Shown here one piece after another: positions 21,977-30,158 of a stretch of DNA of 34,732 nt. The stretch spans positions 1-34,732 of the forward strand of contig NZ_CAMXYR010000010.1 of assembly GCF_947253225.1 (NCBI RefSeq), written 5' to 3'. The position numbers were made by a program, and so were the translations under genes. Position 1 is the first letter of the stretch; each line of letters begins with the position of its first letter. The notes beneath the pieces are model-generated. The model was not told the DNA's origin and searched no databases. It was given only the letters and a program-made list of their open reading frames with translations. Source of the stretch: an uncultured Anaerococcus sp. (GTDB lineage Bacteria > Bacillota > Clostridia > Tissierellales > Peptoniphilaceae).

Positions 21977-22652
21977 TAAAATATTTTGGAATTGGAAAAA
22001 GGATTCAAATGAACTCTATATAGATGGAGTTATTGCAGAAGAGTCTTGGTTTGATGATGAAATCACTCCAAGGCTCTTTTTTGAAGAATTAAAAAACAAA
22101 AGTGGAGATATAACTGTGTGGATCAACTCCCCTGGTGGAGATTGTATAGCTGCATCGAGAATTTACACCATGCTTTTAGAGCACAAGGGAAATGTGACCA
22201 TTAAGATTGATGGGCTTGCAGCATCCGCTGCGTCTGTTATTGCAATGGCAGGAACTGAAGTGTTGATGAGTCCTACTTCATTAATGATGATTCATAACCC
22301 CTTAACTGTGGCAATTGGCGACTCAAAAGAAATGCAAAAGGCAATTGATATGTTAAAGGAAGTTAAGGAATCAATCATCAATGCTTATGAGATTAAGACA
22401 GGTTTATCCAGAAAAGAGATTTCTAATCTAATGGATGGGGAAACTTGGTTTGATAAAAACAAGGCTATTGAGATGGGTTTTTGTGATGGAACTCTCATTG
22501 ACAAAAGAAAGGATGAAAAAGTTAAAAACATGGTCTTTTCAAGACGAGCAGTTACAAACTCGCTCTTAACAAAGATAAATAAAGAAGTAAAGACTCACTC
22601 AATTAGTGAGGTAGAAGAAAGATTAAACAAAATTAAAAATACTTGGAGGTAA
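21966..22652 (+). CDS. Head maturation protease, ClpP-like
   Basis: Cleaves the capsid protein delta domain or scaffold during head assembly. The 228-residue serine protease has an oxyanion/ClpP fold: INSPGGDCIAASRIYTML (53-70), GLAASAASVIAMAG with nucleophile Ser87, and LMMIHNP with His110. An acidic residue in the region after 150 would complete the triad. It overlaps the portal end by 11 nt and precedes the capsid gene by 4 nt, the standard order portal-protease-capsid. No signal peptide. The C-terminal tail (about 185-228) is charged and variable. Confidence 0.94.
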   Translation: MKNNKIFWNWKKDSNELYIDGVIAEESWFDDEITPRLFFEELKNKSGDITVWINSPGGDCIAASRIYTMLLEHKGNVTIKIDGLAASAASVIAMAGTEVLMSPTSLMMIHNPLTVAIGDSKEMQKAIDMLKEVKESIINAYEIKTGLSRKEISNLMDGETWFDKNKAIEMGFCDGTLIDKRKDEKVKNMVFSRRAVTNSLLTKINKEVKTHSISEVEERLNKIKNTWR

Positions 22653-22656
22653 AGAT

Positions 22657-23847
22657 ATGAACATTAAAGAACTTTTAGAAAAGAGAACTAAAGCTTGGGA
22701 TGAGGCAAAGGCATTTGCTGAATCTAAGAAAGATGAAAATGGTCTAATGTCTGATGAAGACTTTAAGACATATGAAGAGATGGAAAGGACTATCGAGAAT
22801 TATACTCGTGAAATTGAAAGAAAGATGAGGGAAGAAGAAATGGATAAATCCTTGGAAAAACCTACTAGTGAAGCACTAACAAATGAACCTGCTACTTTTA
22901 ATGAAGAAGATAAACCAATGAGAACAAGAAATGTCTATAAGAAGTCTATGATGAAGGCATTAAGAACTAACTTTAGAGATATTTCCAATGAATTAAAAGT
23001 TGGTACAGATGAAAGTGGTGGATATTTAGTTCCAGAAGAAATGGAAGTAGATATTGTAAATGGACTTGAAGATGAAAATATTGTAAGAAAATTAGCTACA
23101 AAAGTTCAAACTTCAGGACTTCATAAAATCAATATTGCAGCTACAAAGCCAGCAGCCCTATGGGTTGAAGAAGGTGGTCAACTTACCTTTGGAGACGGCA
23201 CATTTGATCAAGTATCTCTTGATGCACATAAACTCCATGTTGGTATTAAAGTTACTGAAGAACTTCTATATGACGCAGCCTTTAATCTAGAAAAATACAT
23301 CACTGAAGAATTTACTAGAGCGCTAGCAAATGCTGAAGAGGACGCCTTCTTAAATGGAGATGGAGTAAATAAGCCTACGGGAATTTTTGATTCTAAAAAG
23401 GGTGGAGAACTTGGCCTAACAACAAAGGCTCAAACAATTACTGCAGATGAACTAATTGATTTAGTTTACTCCTTAGATAGGCCTTATAGAAAGAAAGCAG
23501 CCTTCATTTTAAATGATGCAACAGTTGCTCAGATTAGAAAACTTAAAGATGTTAATGGTGCATATATTTGGCAGCCATCACTTAAGGATGGAGAACCAGA
23601 TAGACTTTTAGGATATCCTGCCTATACATCTGCCTTTGCTCCAAAAGCTGAAAAAGGAAAACTTGCAGTAGCCTTTGGCGATTTTTCATATTACAAGATT
23701 GGAGATAGGGGAAATAGGTCTTTCCAAGACTTAAAGGAACTATTTGCTGGTAATGGAATGGTAGGTTTCTTAGGCAAAGAAAGAGTTGATGGAATCTTAG
23801 TTTTAAGAGAAGCAGTTAAACTATTAAAAATTGGTGCTACTGCCTAA
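22657..23847 (+). CDS. Major capsid protein, HK97 fold
   Basis: Forms the icosahedral head. The 396-residue protein begins with a helical delta domain (about 1-110: LLEKRTKAWDEAKAFAESKK...IENYTREIERKMREEEMDK) which the ClpP-like protease would remove. The mature shell begins around residue 100-115. Typical family segments are LKVGTDESGGYLVPEEME, HKLHVGIKVTEELLYDAAFNLEKYI, FLNGDGVNKPTGIF, and LLGYPAYTS...AFGDFSYYKIGDRG. GGAGG precedes ATG 22657. All recognisable HK97-fold elements are present. Confidence 0.96.
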   Translation: MNIKELLEKRTKAWDEAKAFAESKKDENGLMSDEDFKTYEEMERTIENYTREIERKMREEEMDKSLEKPTSEALTNEPATFNEEDKPMRTRNVYKKSMMKALRTNFRDISNELKVGTDESGGYLVPEEMEVDIVNGLEDENIVRKLATKVQTSGLHKINIAATKPAALWVEEGGQLTFGDGTFDQVSLDAHKLHVGIKVTEELLYDAAFNLEKYITEEFTRALANAEEDAFLNGDGVNKPTGIFDSKKGGELGLTTKAQTITADELIDLVYSLDRPYRKKAAFILNDATVAQIRKLKDVNGAYIWQPSLKDGEPDRLLGYPAYTSAFAPKAEKGKLAVAFGDFSYYKIGDRGNRSFQDLKELFAGNGMVGFLGKERVDGILVLREAVKLLKIGATA

Positions 23848-23857
23848 GGAGTAAATT

Positions 23858-24130
23858 ATGATTACTCTTGAGGAGGCAAAGTCCTATTTAAGGGTGGATT
23901 TTGATGATGAGGATGAGATGATTGAATCTCTCATCCAATCATCAATCAAACACTCCATGGATGTAGCCAGGGTTGATAGTGAAGAAGACCTTTCTAAAAA
24001 TCCAAATGGAAAGATAGCTGTCTTATATATGACCGCTTATCTTTATGAACACCGAGAAGAGGCAGACTATTCTGAACTAAACTTAACTCTAAGGGCTTTA
24101 TTGTTTGGAATGAGAAAGGCTGAATTCTAA
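23858..24130 (+). CDS. Head-tail connector, gp6-like
   Basis: A 90-residue helical adaptor protein that attaches below the portal (HK97 gp6-like). The pattern MITLEEAKSYLRVDFDDEDEMIESLIQSSIKHS...AVLYMTAYLYEHRE is characteristic of the family. It starts 10 nt after the capsid stop with AAGGAG upstream, and its last base overlaps the first base of the next gene. Role assigned from family and position. Confidence 0.88.
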   Translation: MITLEEAKSYLRVDFDDEDEMIESLIQSSIKHSMDVARVDSEEDLSKNPNGKIAVLYMTAYLYEHREEADYSELNLTLRALLFGMRKAEF

Positions 24131-24462
24131 TGAGGGTATCGGATTTAAATAGAAAAATAACCTTTCAAAATAAAAATGTTGAGATAGATGAAATTGGTAA
24201 CCATAAATCAGTATGGACGGATTATCTAGAAACGTCAGCCTATATTTCCTTTCAAGGAAAAGGTGAAGAGGTTTTTTTAGGAATGGAAGTAGACAGGTCA
24301 GACATTTCTTTTACTGTAAGATTTCAAAATAGTCTGAAGAACATTAATACTTCAGATTACAGAATTCTATTTGATGATGAAAAGTACAATATCATCTCAA
24401 TTGACTTTATGAACTATAAAAATAGACTTATAAAGTTTAGATGTAGGAAGGTGAGTAGATGA
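24130..24462 (+). CDS. Head-closure protein, SPP1 gp16-like
   Basis: A 110-residue beta-rich protein that seals the connector after packaging. It begins MRVSDLNRKITFQNKNVEID and contains DYLETSAYISFQGKGEEV...DISFTVRF and DYRILFDDEKYNIISIDFMNYKNRLIKFRCRKV, the standard head-closure pattern. It overlaps the preceding stop by one base and the next start by 4 nt, so it is coupled to both neighbours. No unusual sequence features. Confidence 0.88.
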   Translation: MRVSDLNRKITFQNKNVEIDEIGNHKSVWTDYLETSAYISFQGKGEEVFLGMEVDRSDISFTVRFQNSLKNINTSDYRILFDDEKYNIISIDFMNYKNRLIKFRCRKVSR

Positions 24463-24839
24463 ATGTAAAAATTGAAAATCTAGCCAGTGAAATAATGAAG
24501 GGCTTAGAAGAATATTCTGATATGGCAACAGATGAAGTCAAAAAGGAAGTCAAAAAAGCTGGTAGCAATATTAGAAAAGACATACAAGAAAATGCACCTG
24601 TAGGAGAAACAAAGAAATATTCTAAATCTTGGTCTGTAAAAACTATGAAAGAAACTTCAAATTCAATAGAACTAGTAGTTCACTCAAGAAATAGATATCA
24701 ACTGGCTCATCTACTTGAAAAAGGTCACGTACTAAGGCAGGGTGGGAGAGTATCTGCTAAGCCACACATTGGACCAGCTGAAGAGAAAGGAGTCAGAGAA
24801 TTGGAAGAAAATATAATGAGGAAATTACAAGATGGATAG
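24459..24839 (+). CDS. HK97 gp10-like tail/neck protein
   Basis: A 126-residue helical-basic protein of the HK97 gp10 type, placed at the head-tail junction. It has a helical N-terminus (ASEIMKGLEEYSDMATDEVKKEVKKAGSNIRKDIQENAPVGETKKYSKSWSVK) and a beta-hairpin end with HLLEKGHVLRQGGRVSAKPHIGPAEEKGV. The HLLEKGH...KPHIGPA motifs are a useful signature. It overlaps its neighbours (4 nt upstream, 8 nt downstream). Confidence 0.92.
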   Translation: MNVKIENLASEIMKGLEEYSDMATDEVKKEVKKAGSNIRKDIQENAPVGETKKYSKSWSVKTMKETSNSIELVVHSRNRYQLAHLLEKGHVLRQGGRVSAKPHIGPAEEKGVRELEENIMRKLQDG

Positions 24840-25179
24840 GCTATTAAAAATAATTGAAGATATGGGACTTCCATTTGCATACTCTCACTTTGCTGAAGGA
24901 GAAAGTCCAGACCCACCATTTTTGGTTTATCTATTTCCAAAAAATAAACACTTTGGTGCAGATGGAGTGGTTTTTTATAAAAACACACAGATAGACTTAG
25001 AACTTTATACTGATAAGAAAGATTTAAAACTAGAAGAAAAAATAGAAGAGATACTTGATAGAGAAGAAGTCTATTATGAAAAATCTGAAGTTTGGATTGA
25101 ATCAGAAAGACTCTATGAAGTTTTGTATGAATTCACACTTAATTTAAAAATTACGGAGGTAAATAATAATGGCCAATAA
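24832..25179 (+). CDS. Tail-completion/terminator-like protein
   Basis: A 115-residue protein in the slot of the tail terminator that caps the tail tube at the head end. The pattern AYSHFAEGESPDPPFLVYLFPKN...FYKNTQIDLELYTDKKDLKLEEKIEEILDREEVYYEK...LYEVLYEFTLNLKI is typical of this small group in Firmicute siphophages. Function assigned by position (gp10-like gene before, major tail gene after). It overlaps both neighbours by 8 and 11 nt. Confidence 0.8.
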   Translation: MDRLLKIIEDMGLPFAYSHFAEGESPDPPFLVYLFPKNKHFGADGVVFYKNTQIDLELYTDKKDLKLEEKIEEILDREEVYYEKSEVWIESERLYEVLYEFTLNLKITEVNNNGQ

Positions 25180-25765
25180 AGTTAAATTTAATATTTGTAA
25201 CGTACACTACGCTCTCTTTGATAAAGCTGAAGAAGGTGTTATTAAATATAAGACACCAGTGCCAATGCCTGGTGCTGTTTCAATTTCACTAGATCCAAAT
25301 GGAGAGCCTGAAAGCTTTTATGCAGATGGAATTGAATACTACACTATTTCAAACAATATGGGATATGACGGAGATTTAGAAATCGCTCTTATTCCAGAAT
25401 CCTTTAGGACTGATGTTTTGATGGAAAAATCAGATTCCAATAAGGTTCTAATTGAGTCTTCAAATTCTGAAACTGCGAACTTCGCATTGTTATTCGAGTT
25501 TGATGGTGACCAAAAGAAAATCCGTCACGTCATGTATAACTGTTCAGCAGCAAGACCTACCCTTGAGGGAGAAACCAACGAGGAATCAAGAGAAGTTCAA
25601 CCAGAAACCTTGTCTATTCAAGCAAGACCACTTCCAAATGGAAATGTAAAGGCTAGAACAGGGGAAGAGACTACAAAGGAAACTTATGATGGTTGGTACA
25701 AGTCAGTCTATATGCCAACAGAAACTACAGTAACACCTTCAAGAGCAAGTGTTGGAGGTAAATAA
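25169..25765 (+). CDS. Major tail (tube) protein, phi13-type
   Basis: Subunit of the tail tube, 198 residues, phi13-like major tail protein family. It begins MANKVKFNICNVHYALFDKAEEGVIKYKTPVPMPGAVSISLDPNGEPESFYADGIEYYTISNNMGYDGDLEIALIPE, the hallmark N-terminus of this family, and ends in a flexible Thr-rich tail. ACGGAGGTAAATAATA precedes ATG 25169. It is followed 2 nt later by the tail chaperone gene. Confidence 0.93.
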   Translation: MANKVKFNICNVHYALFDKAEEGVIKYKTPVPMPGAVSISLDPNGEPESFYADGIEYYTISNNMGYDGDLEIALIPESFRTDVLMEKSDSNKVLIESSNSETANFALLFEFDGDQKKIRHVMYNCSAARPTLEGETNEESREVQPETLSIQARPLPNGNVKARTGEETTKETYDGWYKSVYMPTETTVTPSRASVGGK

Positions 25766-25767
25766 AT

Positions 25768-26124
25768 ATGGCACTAACAAAGAAAATTCAAATTGATGGA
25801 CAAGATGTTGTTTTCCGTGCATCAGCAGCTATCCCAAGAATCTATAGGCTTAAATTTGGAAGGGATATCTTTAAAGACTTAATGGAACTAGAAAAGTCCA
25901 TGAAGAAAAATGATGAAGATAAATCTAATCTAGATATAGGTTCATTAGAACTATTTGAAAATATAGCCTATGTAATGGCAAAGCATGGAGATAAATCTGT
26001 GCCAGATAGTCCAGAAGAATGGTTAGATAATTTCTCAACTTTTTCAATTTATCAAATTCTACCTCAGCTAATTGAGTTGTGGGGACTTAATATAAAATCG
26101 GAAGAAGTTCCTAAAAAAAAGTAA
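25768..26124 (+). CDS. Tail assembly chaperone, short form (gpG-like)
   Basis: A 118-residue product analogous to lambda gpG. It begins ALTKKIQIDGQDVVFRASAAIPRIYRLKFGRDIFKDLMELEKSM and continues with a helical body ending SEEVPKKK before a TAA. This G-type family assembles around the tape measure. Its last codons carry the slippery run used for the longer GT form. GGAGGTAAATA precedes ATG 25768. Confidence 0.9.
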   Translation: MALTKKIQIDGQDVVFRASAAIPRIYRLKFGRDIFKDLMELEKSMKKNDEDKSNLDIGSLELFENIAYVMAKHGDKSVPDSPEEWLDNFSTFSIYQILPQLIELWGLNIKSEEVPKKK

Positions 26125-26306
26125 GACCAACAGAAAGACCAATGACTACACCCTTATTCCTGTTGAGGGCAGTAGAACTTGGCCTTTCTGTTTCTGATTT
26201 ATCTTTATTAACAATAGGTTTGGTCAATGACATGTTTACAGAGAAGAATAATGATGACTATAAATACAAAGAAGTAGCTACACAAGAAGACTTTGATAAA
26301 TTTTAA
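25768..26306 (+). CDS. Tail assembly chaperone GT fusion by -1 frameshift
   Basis: The longer, minor product (179 residues): 118 gpG codons followed, after a -1 slip at 26115-26121, by 61 codons in the -1 frame (26121-26303). These begin VRPTERPMTTPLFLLRAVELGLSVSDLSLLTIGLVNDMFTEKN and end KEVATQEDFDKF. The T part has no start codon of its own with a usable site and no stop before 26304. This mirrors the lambda gpG-gpGT arrangement. In siphophages the two forms are needed at a fixed ratio for tail assembly. Confidence 0.88.
26115..26121 (+). promoter_or_regulatory. Programmed -1 ribosomal frameshift site
   Basis: A_AAA_AAG heptamer, the classic -1 slippery sequence, within a run of eight A, immediately before the gpG stop TAA (26122-26124). 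The slip continues reading in the T frame for 61 codons. Confidence 0.87.
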
Positions 26307-26323
26307 TCTACTTATGGTATAAT
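26293..26323 (+). promoter_or_regulatory. Promoter of second moron (extended -10)
   Basis: TATAAT (26318-26323) with an upstream TG making the extended form TGGTATAAT. TTGATA (26293-26298) is a possible -35 but at a long 19-nt spacer. Lies at the end of the T frame, before the 107-residue gene. Confidence 0.55.
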
Positions 26324-26344
26324 CACTGTAATAGAGGTGATACA

Positions 26345-26668
26345 GTGGGTAAAAAGAATAGAGGAAGAGCACCTAAGGTTCGTTTAGACCAAATTCCAAA
26401 ATTAATTAGATTAGAGGCAGTTGAAAAATATAATAAATCTCCAGAGACTGTAAGAATTTATTTTAATCAACTGGAAATGACCTTAATTGCTCTCGACAGC
26501 AGATATGAAAATTACGAAGTCAATACAGCTGATGATAACATAATGTTTATCATAGGTGGTAGGAAAAATAAAAAGAATAAATTAACTCAAGCTGATGTAC
26601 AAAAAGCTATAAATGATGAATTAGAGTTAAGATTTTATATGGACGAAGAATTTTATGACGAATATTAA
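26345..26668 (+). CDS. Unknown basic protein, second moron (GTG start)
   Basis: A 107-residue protein between the tail chaperone and tape measure. It begins with a basic arm (MGKKNRGRAPKVRLDQIPKL), then RLEAVEKYNKSPETVRIYFNQLEMTLIALDSR..., a middle MFIIGGRKNKKNKLTQADVQKAINDELEL and a very acidic end (MDEEFYDEY). No family recognised; an N-terminal nucleic-acid-binding arm is possible. GTG at 26345 has GAGGTGA upstream. It has its own extended -10 promoter and a terminator nearly identical to the first moron's, so it looks like a second added gene rather than a tail gene. Confidence 0.72.
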   Translation: MGKKNRGRAPKVRLDQIPKLIRLEAVEKYNKSPETVRIYFNQLEMTLIALDSRYENYEVNTADDNIMFIIGGRKNKKNKLTQADVQKAINDELELRFYMDEEFYDEY

Positions 26669-26673
26669 TTTTT

Positions 26674-26703
26674 AGCATCTATCAAAATGGTAGGTGCTTT
26701 TTT
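26674..26703 (+). terminator. Terminator of second moron
   Basis: AGCATCTATC-AAAAT-GGTAGGTGCT stem with two G-U pairs, then T6. Its arms and the following leader up to GGAGGTG closely resemble the terminator-to-portal leader at 20666-20716. Confidence 0.85.
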
Positions 26704-26730
26704 GATGCTTAAAATTAAGGAGGTGAGATA

Positions 26731-29700
26731 TTGGCAAATAGAATAAAAGGGATAACTGTTGAGATTGGTGGGGACACTACCAAATTACAGACAGCACTAA
26801 AACAAGTAAATACGGAGATTAAGCATACTCAATCTGAACTTCGTGATGTCAATAAACTTCTAAAACTTGATCCTGGCAACACTGAACTTATCTCCCAAAA
26901 GCATAAGCTATTAGGACAGACTCTAGAAGAAACAAAGAATAAATTAACATCATTAAAAGAGGCACAAAAACAGGCTGAACAGGCTCTTGCAGAAGGTAAG
27001 ATTTCCCAAGAGCAATATGATGCCCTTAAACGAGAGATTATTGAAACAGAACAAGCCCTAAAGTCTCTAGAAAGACAAGGGGCAACCACTAATCAAACCC
27101 TGCAAAACATAGCTATTACTGGGGAAAAATGGCAAAACACAGGGCAAAATATAGAAAACGTAGGAAGAAAAATGATGCCAGTATCTCTTGCAGTAGCAGG
27201 TCTTGGAGTAGCAGCTGTAAAGACTGCATCAGATTTTGATTCTGGTATGTCAAAGGTAAAAGCAGTATCTGGTGCAACAGGGTCCGACTTTGATGCCCTA
27301 AGGGAAAAGGCTCGTGAAATGGGAGCCAAAACAAAGTTCTCAGCATCTGAAGCGGCAGAGGCTATGAACTACATGGCTATGGCTGGTTGGAAAAGTAAAG
27401 ATATGATTAGTGGTATTGAAGGAGTCATGAACCTTGCTGCAGCTAGTGGTGAGGACTTAGCTACTACTTCAGATATCGTAACAGATGCCCTTACAGCCTT
27501 TGGTTTAAAAGCAGAAGATTCTTCTCACTTTGCTGATGTTCTTGCTGCTGCATCATCTAATGCCAATACCAATGTTTCATTAATGGGTGAAACCTTCAAA
27601 TATGCTGCACCTATTGCTGGGACACTTGGCTATTCAGTTGAAGATACAGCAGTAGCTATAGGTTTAATGGCTAACGCAGGAATAAAAGGCTCACAAGCAG
27701 GGACAGCTTTAAGGTCTGGACTAACAAGACTCGCATCACCAACTAAAGAAGTTATTAATGGAATGTCCATGTTGGGATTATCTATTGAAGATGTACAGGG
27801 CCTTTCACTTGATGAAACTCTAAGCACCTTTAGAGTTGCCTTTGCCAATTTAGATGGAACTCAAAAAGCACAAGCAGCATCCATGATATTTGGTAAAAAT
27901 GCCATGTCTGGAATGTTGGCAATCATAAATGCCAGTGAGAAAGACTACAATAGTTTGAGTGATGCCATCTATAATGCAGATGGAACAGCAGAAAAAATGG
28001 CTGCTACTATGCAGGATAACCTAGCTGGTCAATTAAAGATTTTACAATCTGCCTTAGAAGAATTAGCCATATCCTTTGGAGAACTTTTAATGCCTGCTGT
28101 TAGAAAAGCAGTAGATATATTAACAAAACTGGTAAATGGACTTAATGCACTTCCAGGACCAGTAAAAGGTATTATTGCAGGTATCGGTCTTTTTATAGCT
28201 GCTCTTGGTCCTGTACTAATGATTGTAGGAAAACTTATATGGTCAATAGGTACTATTATGACCAAAGGGCCTCTAATAGTAGGAGGAATAACTAAGATAG
28301 TTGGAATCTTTACAGGTACACTTATACCAGCAATCACTGCAGTAGTATCAGCCATAGGTATTGTTCCTATTGCTATTGGTGCAGTAATAGCTGGACTTGT
28401 TCTTTTATGGAAGAAATGTGACTGGTTTAGAGAAGGTCTTATCTCTATTTGGGAAACAATAAAAGAATCAACAGTAGTTATTTGGAATGGAATAAAAGAA
28501 TTCTTCGTAAACCTCTGGCAAGGAATATCAGAATCTTGGACAAGCACTTGGACTGATATTACAAGTTTTCTATCAGAATTTTGGGCTGGATTTATTGAAG
28601 GTGTTAAGACTACTTGGAAAGGCATCAAGGACTTCTTTGCCAACCTGTGGAATGGACTTTCTGAAGGATGGAATACTATCTGGACATCTATAACAACTTT
28701 TCTAACTGAATCTTGGAATACCTTTATTGAGGGAGCCAAGAGTCTATGGCAAAGTTTAGGAGAATTCTTTACAAGCCTCTGGACAGGAATTCAAACTACT
28801 TTTACCAATATATGGACAGCTATTTCAACTACAACTACAGAAGTATTTACAGCAGTTGGAGAGTTTATCAGGACTACTTGGGAAGGTATTAAGACTTTAA
28901 TTTCAACAGTTCTTGATGCAATTAAAGTAAAAGTAGAAACCATTTGGAATGGACTAAAAGAGTTCTTAACAACAGTCATCACTGCCATTGGAGAATTTAT
29001 TTCTACATCTTGGACAAACATAAAAACTACAATTGAGACTATCTTGACTTCTATTAAGACAGTCCTTGAATCAATCTGGAATGGGATAAAGACCTTTATC
29101 TCATCAACAATGAATAATATTAAATCCTTTGTTTCATCTGCTTGGAATTCCATAAAGTCGACTATTTCATCTGCAGTAAATTCCGCGAAGTCAGCAGTAT
29201 CGTCTGCATTTAATTCGATGAGATCAAGTATTTCATCGACTATGTCAAATATTCAGTCCACTATTAGAAATGGATTTAATAATGCGGTTAATCATATTAA
29301 AAATTTGGCATCTCAAGCCTATACATGGGGAGCAGATATGATTAATGGAATTGCTAGAGGGATTAGAAGTGCGATTAGCAATGTGACATCGGCTGTATCG
29401 AATGTAGCATCAACTATTAGGTCTTACTTGCACTTTTCAGTTCCAGATGTTGGCCCACTAACTGATTATGAATCTTGGATGCCAGACTTTATGGAAGGTT
29501 TATCTAAGGGTATAGAAAAGAGCAGGAGACTAGTACAATCTTCAATGAAAAATGTTGCAAGTGATATGGTTTTAAGTCCCAATATATCAGCTGTTGGCAT
29601 AGGGGGACACGATAAAGAATCTGCTGTAAATGGAGTAGATATAGGAAGACAAATATCCGATGCATTTGCAAATATCAATTTAAAATCAGAAAATGCAGGA

Positions 29701-29796
29701 GATATAGTTATACCAGTTTATTTTGGTGGAACTCTCCTTGATGAAGTTATTGTTAATGCATCCATGCGTAAGAATTTAAGGAGCGGAGGTAGGTAA
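26731..29796 (+). CDS. Tape measure protein
   Basis: Sets tail length and is ejected during infection. The 1,021-residue protein begins at TTG 26731 with AAGGAGGTG upstream. N-terminus: KGITVEIGGDTTKLQTALKQVNTEIKHTQSELRDV then a coiled coil (about 40-120). Middle: phage-tail transmembrane-type TMP domain with hydrophobic helices (GLGVAAV, MISGIEGVMNLAAASGEDLATTSDIVTDALTAFG, IIAGIGLFIAALGPVLMIVGKLI). A Trp-rich tandem region (about 560-780) repeats IWNGIKEFF, LWQGISESW, IWTSITTFLTESW and related units. The C-terminal part is Ser-rich with SAISNVTSAVSNVASTI. No catalytic domain is evident. Confidence 0.95.
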   Translation: MANRIKGITVEIGGDTTKLQTALKQVNTEIKHTQSELRDVNKLLKLDPGNTELISQKHKLLGQTLEETKNKLTSLKEAQKQAEQALAEGKISQEQYDALKREIIETEQALKSLERQGATTNQTLQNIAITGEKWQNTGQNIENVGRKMMPVSLAVAGLGVAAVKTASDFDSGMSKVKAVSGATGSDFDALREKAREMGAKTKFSASEAAEAMNYMAMAGWKSKDMISGIEGVMNLAAASGEDLATTSDIVTDALTAFGLKAEDSSHFADVLAAASSNANTNVSLMGETFKYAAPIAGTLGYSVEDTAVAIGLMANAGIKGSQAGTALRSGLTRLASPTKEVINGMSMLGLSIEDVQGLSLDETLSTFRVAFANLDGTQKAQAASMIFGKNAMSGMLAIINASEKDYNSLSDAIYNADGTAEKMAATMQDNLAGQLKILQSALEELAISFGELLMPAVRKAVDILTKLVNGLNALPGPVKGIIAGIGLFIAALGPVLMIVGKLIWSIGTIMTKGPLIVGGITKIVGIFTGTLIPAITAVVSAIGIVPIAIGAVIAGLVLLWKKCDWFREGLISIWETIKESTVVIWNGIKEFFVNLWQGISESWTSTWTDITSFLSEFWAGFIEGVKTTWKGIKDFFANLWNGLSEGWNTIWTSITTFLTESWNTFIEGAKSLWQSLGEFFTSLWTGIQTTFTNIWTAISTTTTEVFTAVGEFIRTTWEGIKTLISTVLDAIKVKVETIWNGLKEFLTTVITAIGEFISTSWTNIKTTIETILTSIKTVLESIWNGIKTFISSTMNNIKSFVSSAWNSIKSTISSAVNSAKSAVSSAFNSMRSSISSTMSNIQSTIRNGFNNAVNHIKNLASQAYTWGADMINGIARGIRSAISNVTSAVSNVASTIRSYLHFSVPDVGPLTDYESWMPDFMEGLSKGIEKSRRLVQSSMKNVASDMVLSPNISAVGIGGHDKESAVNGVDIGRQISDAFANINLKSENAGDIVIPVYFGGTLLDEVIVNASMRKNLRSGGR

Positions 29797-30158
29797 TGAA
29801 ATATCAATCATATTTAATTATTGAAGGAGTAGACCTACCTCTACCAAATTCTTATGATTTGGAGTTTAGAGATATAGAGGCAGATACTGGAGGAGAAACA
29901 GAGGCAGGTACTATTCAAAGGGATATTGTTAGAAACAAAGTAGCAAGTATATCTGTAGGTTTTTCATGCAGTCCTAAGCTTGTAAAGACACTGAGTAGTT
30001 TTGCTAATAAGCCTAATCTTAAAGTTGAATACTTAGATACAGAAACACTAGAACTAAAAGAGTCACAAATGTATATAGACAAGTTACAAGTCAAATTAAT
30101 AAAAGATACTTCTTATAAGGGATTGTGGGAAGTATCTTTTTCTTTGGAGGAATACTAA
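29796..30158 (+). CDS. Distal tail-associated protein, DUF6711-like
   Basis: A 120-residue beta-rich protein between tape measure and tail hub. It resembles the small family (DUF6711-like) that occupies the distal-tail slot: QSYLIIEGVDLPLPNSYDLEFRDIEADTGGETEAGTIQRDIVRNKVASISVGFSCSP...YKGLWEVSFSLEEY. Its first base overlaps the tape-measure stop and its last base the hub start (TAATG), so it is coupled in both directions. The name is from recall, not a search. Structural role is inferred from position. Confidence 0.75.
   Translation: MKYQSYLIIEGVDLPLPNSYDLEFRDIEADTGGETEAGTIQRDIVRNKVASISVGFSCSPKLVKTLSSFANKPNLKVEYLDTETLELKESQMYIDKLQVKLIKDTSYKGLWEVSFSLEEY

Noticed and set aside
28029..28739. Long minus-strand frame (236 codons) inside the tape measure
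   Set aside because: It arises from the repetitive composition of the tape measure on the opposite strand, with no ribosome binding site and a repetitive valine/isoleucine/proline-rich product.
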